Assembly (NCBI RefSeq): GCF_026151205.1
Contig: NC_087075.1
Coordinates: forward strand, 12,260,303-12,324,302
Direction: 5' to 3'
Source: Bolinopsis microptera
Taxonomy: Eukaryota; Ctenophora; Tentaculata; Lobata; Bolinopsidae
DNA: 64,000 bases
The notes below the pieces were generated by a model, which made no database searches, was not told where the DNA came from, and saw only the letters and a program-made list of their open reading frames with translations. The position numbers were made by a program, and so were the translations under genes. Below, one piece after another: positions 53,275 to 64,000 of this stretch. Within the stretch, counting starts at the first letter, position 1. Each line of letters opens with the position of its first letter.

Positions 53275-55781
53275 GGGGGGTGTCATGTCCGTCTATGTCC
53301 GCCTATGTCCTGTCCTTTTTGGATTCTATGAGACAACGGACGTGTTTTTTGGGACATTGGCGGACACGGACGGACATTGGCGGACTCGGACGGACATTGG
53401 CGGACTCGGACGGACATTGGCGGACTCGGACGGACATTGGCGGACTCGGACGGACATTGGCGGACCCGGACGGACATGGATGGACATTGGTGGACATTAG
53501 CGGACATTGGTGGACATTAGCAGACAAACATTTTGAGGACTGAAGAGTACTGAAGAGTACTGAGGAGGATGACTGAGAAGGATGGCTGAGAAGGATGGCT
53601 GAGGAGGATGGCTGAGGAGGATGACTGAGGAGGATGACTGAGGAGGATGACTGAGAGGGAGGAGAAGGATCAGGAAGACCCAGGAGGAGGAGGAGGAGGA
53701 GGACCCAGAAGGAGGACCTAGGAGGAGGAGGAGGAGAACTGAGGAGGATGACTCAGGAGGAGGAGGACTCAGGAGGAGGACTGAGGAGGACTGAGAAGGA
53801 GGAGGACTGAGGAGGATGCCTGAGGAGGATGGCTGAGGAGGATGACTGAGAGGGAGGAGAAGGAGGAAGAGGAGGAAGAGGAGGAAGAGGACTGAGGAGG
53901 AGGAGGAGAAGGACTGAGGAGGAGAAGGAGGACCCAGGAGGAGGAGGACCCAGGAGGAGGAGGACCCAGGAGGAGGACCCAGGAAAAGGCCCCAGGAGGA
54001 GGAGGAGGACCGGGGAGGAGGAGAACTGTTGAGGACTGATGAGGAGGACTGAGGACGAGGAGGAAGAGTAGGAGGAGGACTGAGGAGGGGAGGAGGAAGA
54101 GGACTGGGGAGGATCAGGAAGACCCAGGGGGACCCAGGAGGAGGAGGAGGAGGAGGACCCAGGAGGAGGAGGAGGACTGAGGAGGACTGAGGAGGAGGAC
54201 TGACGATGACTGAGAAGGAGGAGGACTGAGGAGTACTGAGGAGGATGGCTGAGGAGGATGGCTGGGGAGGATGGCTGAGGAGGATGACTGAGGAGGATGA
54301 CTGAGAGGGAGGAGGACTCAGGAGGAGGACTCAGAAGGAAGAGGAGGACTCAGGAGGAGGACTTAGGAGAAATGAGAAGGAGGACTGAGGAGAACTGAGG
54401 AGGAGGAGGAGGAGGACTGAATAGGAGGAGGAGAAGGAGGGGGACTGGGAGAGGACTGGGGAGGAGGAGGACTGATGAGAAGGATGAGGAGGAGGACCCA
54501 GGAGGAGGAGGACTGAGGACGAGGAGGAAGAGTAGGAGGAGGACTGAGGAGGGGAGGAGGAAGAGGACTGGGGAGGATCAGGAAGACCCAGGGGGACCCA
54601 GGAGGAGGAGGAGGAGGAGGACCCAGGAGGAGGAGGAGGACTGAGGAGGACTGAGGAGGAGGACTGACGATGACTGAGAAGGAGGAGGACTGAGGAGTAC
54701 TGAGGAGGATGGCTGAGGAGGATGGCTGGGGAGGATGGCTGAGGAGGATGACTGAGGAGGATGACTGAGAGGGAGGAGGACTCAGGAGGAGGACTCAGAA
54801 GGAAGAGGAGGACTCAGGAGGAGGACTTAGGAGAAATGAGAAGGAGGACTGAGGAGAACTGAGGAGGAGGAGGAGGAGGACTGAATAGGAGGAGGAGAAG
54901 GAGGGGGACTGGGAGAGGACTGGGGAGGAGGAGGACTGATGAGAAGGATGAGGAGGAGGACCCAGGAGGAGGAGGACTGAGGACCGAGGAGGAAGAGGAG
55001 GAGGATGAAGAGGAGGAGGAGGACCCAGGAGGAGGAGGACTGAGGAGGAGGACTGAGGAGGACTGAGGAGGATGGCTGAGGAGGATGACTGAGAGGGAAG
55101 AGGAGGAGGAGGAGGAGGAGGACTGAGGAGGACTGAGAAGGAGGAGGAGGAGGAGGAGGACTGAATAGGAGGAGGAGGAGGGGGACTGGGGGAGGACTGA
55201 GGAGGAGGATGGAGGACTGAGGAGAAGGATGAGGAGGAGGACTAAGGAGGACTGAGGACTGAGGAGGAAGAGGATGAAGAGGAGGAGGAGGACCCAGGAG
55301 GAGGACCCAGGAGGAGGACTCAGGAGGAGGAGGAGGACTGGGGAGGAGGAGGACTGATGAGGAGGACTGAGGACGAGGAGGAGGAGTAGGAGGAGGACTG
55401 AGGAGGGGAGGAGGAAGAGGACTGAGGAAGATCAGGAAGACCCAGGGGGAGGAGGAGGAAGAGTAGGAGGAGGAAGCATCTAAATGTTACTTCCATTTTT
55501 GTCCGTTTTTGTCCATTTTTGTCCGTTTTTGTCCGCTCTATTTTTTGTCCGTTTTTAAAATATAGGGTACCGAACGGACAAAAAACATGATCCCCCTATA
55601 ACAGCAAAAATTGAACATTTTATTAAGCAATTTAGGTGTCCATTAATGTCCGCCTATGTCCGCCTATGTCCGTCTATGTCCGCCTATGTCCGTCTATGTC
55701 CGCCTATGTCCGCCTATGTCCTGTCCTTTTTGGATTCTATGAGACAAGCGGACATAGACGGACGTGACACCCCCCCCCCCC
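53275..55781. mobile_element. 2.5-kb TIR element, no transposase, loaded with purine repeats
   Basis: Ends are G(6-12)TGTCA(T/C)GTCCGTCTATGTCCGC in inverted orientation. The flanking 6-bp ATTGTG (53269-53274 and 55782-55787) is a target duplication inside the 32-bp array. TGTCCTTTTTGGATTCTATG + AGACAA occurs near both ends in direct orientation. The interior holds a 20-bp array (CGGACATTGGCGGACTCGGA, about 53349-53530) and about 1.9 kb of GAGGAG/GGACTGA purine repeat. There is no coding; the transposon superfamily is unknown. Confidence 0.82.
53560..55480. repeat. GAGGA/GGACTGA polypurine tract with a roughly 458-bp internal duplication
   Basis: About 1.9 kb of nearly pure purines on the plus strand (GAGGAGGAGGACTGAGGAGG-like). 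A segment starting GAGGACGAGGAAGAGTAGG-like near 54050 recurs almost base for base from about 54508, a segmental duplication of roughly 458 bp. A long mirror-repeat purine tract is H-DNA-prone. Confidence 0.85.
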
Positions 55782-56187
55782 ATTGTGATATGAGGCTGTG
55801 AAACTTGTGGTGTATTGTGATATGAGGCTGTGAAACTTGTGGTGTATTGTGATATGAGGCTGTGAAACTTGTGGTGTATTGTGATATGAGGCTGTGAAAC
55901 TTGTGGTGTATTGTGATATGAGGCTGTGAAACTTGTGGTGTATTGTGATATGAGGCTGTGAAACTTGTGGTGTATTGTGATATGAGGCTGTGAAACTTGT
56001 GGTGTATTGTGATATGAGGCTGTGAAACTTGTGGTGTATTGTGATATGAGGCTGTGAAACTTGTGGTGTATTGTGATATGAGGCTGTGAAACTTGTGGTG
56101 TATTGTGATATGAGGCTGTGAAACTTGTGGTGTATTGTGATATGAGGCTGTGCAACTTGTGGTATATTGTGATATGAGGCTGTGAAT
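55782..56187. repeat. 32-bp array, right part, about 12.5 copies
   Basis: Continuation of the array at 53187. The final copies have single substitutions (TGCAACTTG, GGTATATTG). Minus-strand frames such as SLISQYTTSFTA come from the repeat only. Confidence 0.93.
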
Positions 56188-56671
56188 GGGACCCCACATT
56201 TCGGTTGTGTAGAGGAGGTACTACTGCGACATATTATCATTAATTATTTAATTGCGATCTTTACACTTATTTTAGTAATCAGTAAAACGATATATTTCCT
56301 AAACAAAAAAATTGATTTGTTGTATTATTAAACTGATCAAGTAAATAGAAGAGGGTCACTCCAACAACTTGATTCTGACAGAACTCAATAATATTGATAG
56401 TGCATCACGGTAAAATTATATCTTGCATAATAATCCTGATTTTATTTACAAATAAACTACAAATAAGATTTTCTCATAAATATCGCAATTTGCATTTAAT
56501 AAAATAACGCTCGATCACCATTTTTCAATGGGCAGCTGTTGTTTCAATTCCAAATAGTTGCACTCATTTGATGAAGAGTCTTGGTACTCAAGGGTCACGG
56601 TAATTAAACAGATCAGGACGTTAGCTATGAGTATTATTCATGGAAACTTTTTCAGCTCTTTTAACTCCATC
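56188..56671. other. Convergent intergenic region, nothing recognised
   Basis: AT-rich spacer between the BTB array (plus) and the SDHAF2 stop codon (minus). It must hold the SDHAF2 polyadenylation signal. An ATTTATT/AATAAA-type word is frequent but cannot be assigned. Confidence 0.55.
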
Positions 56672-59600
56672 TTATTTGAGTTCAGGCTGTTGTGTCCTAT
56701 CCTTCATTTCCTTGTTCTGCGTGAACTCAATGAGCATCTTCATCACCTGAAAAAGCAACATAATCAATCACTTTTGCGAAACTTAACAAAACTTTAAAAA
56801 TTTGGATCATCGGAATCACTAGCAATTTCAAGCATTCTGATTTTGGATTTCAAGGGTTCTTCCTTTCATGCACATAATATTACACTGTGTCTGTGACCAT
56901 CTCGTCTTAATTAAACTCCTTATTGTGACCCCTTACCTCGTTATCATAAGGAGGAGGTGGTTGTTCCTTCCTTATTGTGACCCCTTACCTCGTTATCATA
57001 AGGAGGAGGTGGTTGTTAAACTCCTTAGTGTGACCCTTTACCTCGTTATCATAAGGAGGAGGTGGTTTTTAAACTCCTTAGTGTGACCCTTTACCTCGTT
57101 ATCATAAGGAGGAGGTGGTTGTTAAACTCCTTAGTGTGACCCCTTACCTCGTTATTATAAGGAGGAGGTGGTTGTTAAACTCCTTATTGTGACCCCTTAC
57201 CTCGTTATCATAAGGAGGAGGTGGTTGTTAAACTCCTTAGTGTGACCCCTTACCTCGTTATTATAAGGAGGAGGTGTGGCCTCCTTAGTGTGACCCCTTA
57301 CCTCGTTATCATAAGGAGGAGGTGGTTGTTAAACTCCTTAGTGTGACCCCTTACCTCGTTATCATAAGGAGGAGGTGGTTGTTAAACTCCTTATTGTGAC
57401 CCCTTACCTCGTTATCATAAGGAGGAGGTGGTTGTTAAACTCCTTAGTGTGACCCCTTACCTCGTTATCATAAGGAGGAGGTGGTTGTTAAACTCCTTAG
57501 TGTGACCCCTTACCTCGTTATCATAAGGAGGAGGTGGTTGTTAAACTCGTTAGTGTGACCCCTTACCTCGTTATCATAAGGAGGAGGTGGTTGTTAAACT
57601 CCTTAGTGTGACCCCTTACCTCGTTATCATAAGGAGGAGGTGGTTGTTAAACTCGTTAGTGTGACCCCTTACCTCGTTATCATAGGGAGGAGGTGGTTGT
57701 TAAACTCCTTAGTGTGACCCCTTACCTCGTTATCATAAGGAGGAGGTGGTTGTTAAACTCCTTAGTGTGACCCCTTACCTCGTTATCATAGGGAGGAGGT
57801 GGTTGTTAAACTCCTTAGTGTGACCCCTTACCTCGTTATCATAGGGAGGAGGTGTGACCCCCTAGCCTTAGTGTGACCCCTTACCTCGTTATCATAAGGA
57901 GGAGGTGGTTGTTAAACTCCTTAGTGTGACCCCTTACCTCGTTATCATAGGGAGGAGGTGTGACCCCCTAGCCTTAGTGTGACCCCTTACCTCGTTATCA
58001 TAAGGAGGAGGTGGTTGTTAAACTCCTTAGTGTGACCCCTTACCTCGTTATCATAGGGAGGAGGTGGTTGTTAAACTCCTTAGTGTGACCCCTTACCTCG
58101 TTATCATAGGGAGGAGGTGTGACCCCCTAGCCTTAGTGTGACCCCTTACCTCGTTATCATAAGGAGGAGGTGGTTGTTAAACTCCTTAGTGTGACCCCTT
58201 ACCTCGTTATCATAGGGAGGAGGTGTGACCCCCTAGCCTTAGTGTGACCCCTTACCTCGTTATCATAAGGAGGAGGTGGTTGTTAAACTCCTTAGTGTGA
58301 CCCCTTACCTCGTTATCATAAGGAGGAGGTGGTTGTTAAACTCCTTATTGTGACCCCTTACCTCGTTATCATAGGGAGGAGGTGTGACCCCCTAGCCTTA
58401 GTGTGACCCCTTACCTCGTTATCATAAGGAGGAGGTGGTTGTTAAACTCCTTAGTGTGACCCCTTACCTCGTTATCATAAGGAGGAGGTGGTTGTTAAAC
58501 TCCTTAGTGTGACCCCTTACCTCGTTATCATAAGGAGGAGGTGGTTGTTAAACTCCTTATTGTGACCCCTTACCTCGTTATCATAGGGAGGAGGTGTGAC
58601 CCCCTAGCCTTAGTGTGACCCCTTACCTCGTTATCATAAGGAGGAGGTGTGACCCCCTAGCCTTAGTGTGACCCCTTACCTCGTTATCATAAGGAGGAGG
58701 TGGTTGTTAAACTCCTTAGTGTGACCCCTTACCTCGTTATCATAGGGAGGAGGTGTGACCCCCTAGCCTTAGTGTGACCCCTTACCTCGTTATCATAAGG
58801 AGGAGGTGGTTGTTAAACTCCTTAGTGTGACCCCTTACCTCGTTATCATAAGGAGGAGGTGGTTGTTAAACTCCTTAGTGTGACCCCTTACCTCGTTATC
58901 ATAAGGAGGAGGTGTGACCCCCTAGCCTTAGTGTGACCCCTTACCTCGTTATCATAAGGAGGAGGTGGTTGTTAAACTCCTTAGTGTGACCCCTTACCTC
59001 GTTATCATAAGGAGGAGGTGGTTGTTAAACTCCTTAGTGTGACCCCTTACCTCGTTATCATAAGGAGGAGGTGTGACCCCCTAGCCTTAGTGTGACCCCT
59101 TACCTCGTTATCATAAGGAGGAGGTGGTTGTTAAACTCCTTAGTGTGACCCCTTACCTCGTTATCATAGGGAGGAGGTGTGACCCCCTAGCCTTAGTGTG
59201 ACCCCTTACCTCGTTATCATAAGGAGGAGGTGGTTGTTAAACTCCTTAGTGTGACCCCTTACCTCGTTATCATAAGGAGGAGGTGGTTGTTAAACTCCTT
59301 ATTGTGACCCCTTACCTCGTTATCATAGGGAGGAGGTGTGACCCCCTAGCCTTAGTGTGACCCCTTACCTCGTTATCATAAGGAGGAGGTGGTTGTTAAA
59401 CTCCTTAGTGTGACCCCTTACCTCGTTATCATAAGGAGGAGGTGGTTGTTAAACTCCTTAGTGTGACCCCTTACCTCGTTATCATAAGGAGGAGGTGGTT
59501 GTTAAACTCCTTATTGTGACCCCTTACCTCGTTATCATAGGGAGGAGGTGTGACCCCCTAGCCTTAGTGTGACCCCTTACCTCGTTATCATAAGGAGGAG

Positions 59601-62600
59601 GTGGTTGTTAAACTCGTTAGTGTGACCCCTTACCTCGTTATCATAAGGAGGAGGTGGTTGTTAAACTCCTTAGTGTGACCCCTTACCTCGTTATCATAAG
59701 GAGGAGGTGTGACCCCCTAGCCTTAGTGTGACCCCTTACCTCGTTATCATAAGGAGGAGGTGGTTGTTAAACTCCTTAGTGTGACCCCTTACCTCGTTAT
59801 CATAGGGAGGAGGTGTGACCCCCTAGCCTTAGTGTGACCCCTTACCTCGTTATCATAAGGAGGAGGTGGTTGTTAAACTCCTTAGTGTGACCCCTTACCT
59901 CGTTATCATAAGGAGGAGGTGGTTGTTAAACTCCTTAGTGTGACCCCTTACCTCGTTATCATAAGGAGGAGGTGTGACCCCCTAGCCTTAGTGTGACCCC
60001 TTACCTCGTTATCATAAGGAGGAGGTGGTTGTTAAACTCCTTAGTGTGACCCCTTACCTCGTTATCATAAGGAGGAGGTGGTTGTTAAACTCCTTAGTGT
60101 GACCCCTTACCTCGTTATCATAAGGAGGAGGTGTGACCCCCTAGCCTTAGTGTGACCCCTTACCTCGTTATCATAAGGAGGAGGTGGTTGTTAAACTCCT
60201 TAGTGTGACCCCTTACCTCGTTATCATAAGGAGGAGGTGGTTGTTAAACTCGTTAGTGTGACCCCTTACCTCGTTATCATAAGGAGGAGGTGGTTGTTAA
60301 ACTCGTTAGTGTGACCCCTTACCTCGTTATCATAAGGAGGAGGTGGTTGTTAAACTCCTTATTGTGACCCCTTACCTCGTTATCATAAGGAGGAGGTGGT
60401 TGTTAAACTCCTTAGTGTGACCCCTTACCTCGTTATCATAAGGAGGAGGTGGTTGTTAAACTCCTTAGTGTGACCCCTTACCTCGTTATCATAAGGAGGA
60501 GGTGGTTGTTAAACTCCTTAGTGTGACCCCTTACCTCGTTATCATAAGGAGGAGGTGGTTGTTAAACTCCTTAGTTTGACTCCTTACCTCGTTATCATAA
60601 GGAGGAGGTGGTTGTTAAACTCCTTAGTGTGACTCCTTACCTCGTTATCATAGGGAGGAGGTGTGACCCCCTAGCCTTAGTGTGACCCCTTACCTCGTTA
60701 TCATAAGTAGGAGGTGTGACCCCCTAGCCTTAGTGTGACCCCTTACCTCGTTATCATAAGGAGGAGGTGTGACCCCCTAGCCTTAGTGTGACCCCTTACC
60801 TCGTTATCATAAGGAGGAGGTGTGACCCCCTAGCCTTAGTGTGACCCCTTACCTCGTTATCATAGGGAGGAGGTGTGACCCCCTAGCCTTAGTGTGACCC
60901 CTTACCTCGTTATCATAAGGAGGAGGTGGTTGTTAAACTCCTTAGTGTGACCCCTTACCTCGTTATCATAAGGAGGAGGTGGTTGTTAAACTCCTTAGTG
61001 TGACCCCTTACCTCGTTATCATAAGGAGGAGGTGGTTGTTAAACTCCTTAGTGTGACCCCTTACCTCGTTATCATAAGGAGGAGGTGGTTGTTAAACTCC
61101 TTATTGTGACCCCTTACCTCGTTATCATAGGGAGGAGGTGTGACCCCCTAGCCTTAGTGTGACCCCTTACCTCGTTATCATAAGGAGGAGGTGGTTTTTA
61201 AACTCCTTAGTGTGACCCCTTACCTCGTTATCATAAGGAGGAGGTGGTTGTTAAACTCCTTAGTGTGACCCCTTACCTCGTTATCATAAGGAGGAGGTGT
61301 GACCCCCTAGCCTTAGTGTGACCCCTTACCTCGTTATCATAGGGAGGAGGTGTGACCCCCTAGCCTTAGTGTGACCCCTTACCTCGTTATCATAGGGAGG
61401 AGGTGGTTGTTCCTTCCCTGTCATCCAGTAGTAGAGATCCCAGTCAGAGTCCACTGTGTTTATCAGAATATCAAACTGTTCTACTATCTTGCGGGGCAGA
61501 CTCGGGCCATGTTCAGAGAAAAATGTGCTGAGAAAAAGTTTAAAACTTGGTTATCCATTGTGATTTGAGAATCAGTATGATACGGTCCAGGCAAGTTATT
61601 CTTGAAATGCAATAATCAGTCATTCTGAAACTATTGATAATTATATATGACATTCAGCCATTGTTCTGGCAAGTGAGAAAAGATTTAATACAACTGTTAT
61701 TTCGATCAATTCTTTGAAGAGTCTCCTGAAGAGTCTCTCTCTGTTAATAAAGACTGACCTGAGGATGAGACAGTTCTCTGCAATGCCACGTTTCCTACTC
61801 TGCCATATCAGTCTGGCCCGTAGAGATTCTTCTGCTTCGTTGATTCTAGCAGGGTAGCTAGGCACTGTGAACTCTGTGTCATCCTGAAATATTAAGTTTA
61901 GCTTTTATTGTCACTCCTAATCACATTATGAGTAAAGAAGAGATATTTAGTGTGCACCTTAGAGTGAACAAACACTTAAAAACCCAAGGGAAGTTGGTCG
62001 TTTAGCTCCGGACAGTCTATGCAACGTCTATGCAACGTCCGTGCAACAACAAAAGAACCGTCTATGCAACGTCTATGCAACGTCCCTGCACAATGAACAC
62101 TCTATGCACACTCCCTGCACGGTCAGTCTATGCAACGTCTATGCAACGTCTATGCAACGTCCCTGCACAGTACCATATGAACACCGGCTACTAGCCGGCT
62201 ACTAGCCGGCTAGTAGCCACTTTTGTAATAACAGCTCCTCAACTTCACATTAACAACCGGCTACTAACCGGCACTTGAAAAGTGGTCACTAGCCGGCTAC
62301 TAACCGGCTACTAGCCGGCTAGTGACCACAAAGTGGCTACAAACCGGCTACTAAGCGGTCACTAGCCGGCTATTAGCCGAGCTCTAAAGCAGACCTATTA
62401 GTAGCCGGTTCTAAACCGGCTACTAGCCGGCACTTGAAAAGCGGTCACTAGCCGGCTACTAACCGGCTACTAACCGGCTAGTAACCACCAAGTGGCTACT
62501 AACCGGCTACTAACCGGTCACTAGCCGGCTCTAAAGCAGACCTATTAGTAGCTCGGCTAATAGCCGGCTAGTGACCGCTTAGTAGCCGGTTAGTAGCCAC

Positions 62601-63899
62601 TTTGTGGTCACTAGCCGGCTAGTAGCCGAGCTCTAAAGCAGACCTATTAGTAGCCGGTTCTAAACCGGCTACTAGCCGGCACTTGAAAAGCGGTCACTAG
62701 CCGGCTACTAACCGGCTACTAACCGGCTAGTAACCACCAAGTGGCTACTAACCGGCTACTAACCGGTCACTAGCCGGCTCTAAAGCAGACCTATTAGTAG
62801 CTCGGCTAATAGCCGGCTAGTGACCGCTTAGTAGCCGGTTAGTAGCCACTTTGTGGTCACTAGCCGGCTAGTAGCCGAGCTCTAAAGCAGACCTATTAGT
62901 AGCCGGTTCTAAACCGGCTACTAGCCGGCACTTGAAAAGCGGTCACTAGCCGGCTACTAACCGGCTACTAACCGGCTAGTAACCACCAAGTGGCTACTAA
63001 CCGGCTACTAACCGGTCACTAGCCGGCTCTTAAGCGGACCTACTAGCCCGGCTAATAGCCGGCTAGTGACCGCTTAGTAGCCGGTTAGTAGCCACTTTGT
63101 GGTCACTAGCCGGCTAGTAGCCGGTTAGTAGCCGGCTAGTGACCACTTTTCAAGTGCCGGTTAGTAGCCGGTTGTTAATGTGAAGTTGAGGAGCTGTTAT
63201 TACAAAAGTGGCTACTAGCCGGCTAGTAGCCGGCTAGTAGCCGGCTAGTAGCCGGTGTTCATATGGTACTGTGCAGGGACGTTGCATAGACGTTGCATAG
63301 ACGTTGCATAGACGTTGCATAGACGTTGCATAGACGTTGCATAGACTGACCGTGCAGGGAGTGTGCATAGAGTGTTCATTGTGCAGGGACGTTGCATAGA
63401 CGTTGCATAGACGGTTCTTTTGTTGTTGCATGGACGTTGCATAGACGTTGCATAGACTGTCCGGAGCTAAACGACCAAGTTACCAAACCCAATTACGTGT
63501 GACAGCAACTAGCAAGGACCTCAAAACACCAACAACCACAAGTCTCACCCTATGTGGCTCACACTCCACAACAATATCCCCAAACATTGTTGTTACATCC
63601 CTGGTTTTCTTGTCCCCAGAACTTAAGGCCCTTATCTTCACAGCTTGAGAGATAGAACTGCTACATTTTGGTGCGATGCGACCCACCAGGGATCTTAACA
63701 TACCTAAACGTCAATAGAGAATTAACTAATTAATTGATTAATTAAATATTAGGGGATAAAATACCTTGAAAGGCTCATACTCAATCATGATGTCGCCAAA
63801 TCCAGATCTTTTGTTATCATGACTGAGTGCTCTGGACTGTGCTTTTTGACAGAGTACTGTGTTGCACTTGGGAACTATCCGACACAAGGACCTCAACAT
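56672..63899 (-). CDS. SDHAF2: SDHAF2 (Sdh5/Emi5), succinate dehydrogenase flavination factor
   Basis: Mitochondrial matrix factor needed for FAD attachment to SDHA (complex II). Exons: 63765-63899 (first exon), 61759-61883, 61383-61527, 56672-56746; total 480 nt, 159 residues. The start has a transit-like [12 protein letters not shown] and RALS. The core has [20 protein letters not shown] (family signature RARLLYESRKRGMLENC), then [17 protein letters not shown] (family NDWDIYYW), then [20 protein letters not shown] (family ENEVMALLRDF). The last intron (61382 down to 56747) is about 4.6 kb and almost all satellite; intron 1 contains a 1.5-kb foldback element. An alternative first exon lies at 63549-63701. 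'TAG|GTATG' directly before both start codons looks like a 3' splice site, so a further 5' exon or trans-spliced leader is possible. Confidence 0.88.
56911..61382. repeat. 53-bp satellite, about 84 copies, carrying the SDHAF2 exon 3 donor
   Basis: Two unit types, both 53 bp: one with GGTTGTTAAACTCCTTAGTG, one with GTGACCCCCTAGCCTTAGTG. They share TGACCCCTTACCTCGTTATC + ATA(A/G)GGAGGAGG. On the transcript strand each unit reads (CAACCA)CCTCCTCCTTAT, GATAACGAG|GTAAGG. That is the last coding codons of exon 3 (PPPYDNE) plus its 5' splice site. The array begins at the authentic donor (61382) and stops about 165 bp short of the last exon. The unit types are interspersed in short higher-order patterns. 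Confidence 0.95.
61996..63476. mobile_element. 1.48-kb foldback element with long inverted arms
   Basis: Flanked by AAGTT (61991-61995 and 63477-63481), a 5-bp target duplication. The arms start GGTCGTTTAGCTCCGGACAG. They continue through GTCTATGCAACG subrepeats, ACAGTACCATATGAACACCG, ACTTTTGTAATAACAGCTCC and CACTTGAAAAG, inverted at the other end for more than 300 bp. The core is made of CCGGCTACTAGCCGG-type palindromes. No transposase. It lies in SDHAF2 intron 1. Confidence 0.9.
62382..63010. repeat. 249-bp internal tandem repeat of the foldback core
   Basis: CTCTAAAGCAGACCTATTAG followed by TAGCCGGTTCTAAACCGGC starts at 62382, 62631 and 62880, an exact 249-bp period. Each unit is itself largely palindromic (CCGGCTACTAACCGG / CCGGTTAGTAGCCGG). 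Confidence 0.88.
63549..63701 (-). CDS. SDHAF2: Alternative first exon of SDHAF2 (tandem exon duplicate)
   Basis: 51 codons ending at a GTGAGA donor in phase 0: [13 protein letters not shown]...[10 protein letters not shown]...[12 protein letters not shown]. It is clearly related to the upstream exon at 63765-63899 ([12 protein letters not shown]...RALSHDNKR...[12 protein letters not shown]). Both have TAG|GT immediately before the ATG and a phase-0 donor, so either can join exon 2. Including both would shift the frame, so use is probably mutually exclusive. Both copies look like mitochondrial presequences. Confidence 0.75.
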
Positions 63900-63901
63900 A
63901 C

Positions 63902-64000
63902 CTAGATAAGAAAGGGAGTTATAAGAAGAAGTTATGCTTATTAGCATGTAACGTTATGCTTATAATATTAATGATCTGTGTTTCAAGAATAATTTAGTCT
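63902..64000. other. Right edge, nothing recognised
   Basis: Short AT-rich flank beyond the first SDHAF2 exon. A pyrimidine tract with CTTATCTAG just before 63901 (transcript sense) is a plausible 3' splice site. Confidence 0.4.

Noticed and set aside
53253-53543. Reading frames in the CGGACATTGG array (LADSDGHWRTRTDI and antisense)
   Set aside because: Repeat-generated, inside a non-coding TIR element.
55694-56240. Three overlapping minus frames of about 165 codons (SLISQYTTSFTA)
   Set aside because: All three frames of a 32-bp repeat are open by chance. The unit derives from the plus-strand BTB gene end.
56911-61382. CRISPR-like regular repeat array
   Set aside because: The units are contiguous 53-bp tandem copies with no unique spacers, in a eukaryotic intron. 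They are explained by exon 3/donor duplication.

Overview
The window is intron-rich, AT-rich animal nuclear DNA. Metazoan-type TAF4, SDHAF2 and BRCA2 (with BRC repeats) are recognisable, introns are GT-AG, and the intergenic and intronic DNA is full of non-LTR retrotransposons, MITEs, foldback elements and minisatellites. A cnidarian (perhaps hydrozoan) or other early-branching invertebrate is my inference from overall style. No single sequence here proves it.

Layout, left to right. (1) 1-13131, minus strand: TAF4, twelve exons, C-terminal exon(s) beyond the left edge. A truncated LINE interrupted by an ORF1-only element sits in one intron. (2) 13985-14155: seven perfect 25-bp copies of a GTCACGTGAC box between TAF4 and the next gene. 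(3) 14370-30903, minus: a 24-exon gene whose exon phases all agree (996 codons) and which encodes a mitochondrial-intermediate-peptidase-like protein. All three zinc ligands of the M3 active site are replaced, and it carries an acidic C-terminal extension. Four tRNA-Trp genes and a tRNA pseudogene lie in its introns. (4) 31449-39560, minus: four intronless F-box genes in two subfamilies (order A-B-B-A), one intact and one broken in each. (5) 40120-50809, minus: BRCA2, eleven exons, five BRC repeats, a second in-frame 64-residue repeat, and a one-base frameshift in the large exon. One intron holds a tRNA-Leu and a LINE between inverted repeats. (6) 51402-53224, plus: a BTB protein, divergent from BRCA2. 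(7) 53275-55781: a TIR element full of purine repeats, inserted in a 32-bp array copied from the 3' end of the BTB gene. (8) 56672-63899, minus: SDHAF2, with two alternative first exons, a 1.5-kb foldback element in intron 1, and about 4.5 kb of 53-bp satellite copied from its own exon 3 / 5' splice site in the last intron.

The main general observation is that nearly every minisatellite in the window starts at or within about 30 bp of an exon edge, and several repeat units contain the splice signal itself (5' splice site, 3' splice site, or branchpoint plus pyrimidine tract). The strongest single-gene observation is the zinc-ligand-less peptidase. Several genes (TAF4, SDHAF2, the peptidase homologue, BRCA2) are housekeeping genes for transcription, mitochondria and DNA repair. 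I see no sign that they form a functional cluster.

Exon boundaries were worked out by hand from splice signals, reading phase and remembered family similarity; no alignment was run.
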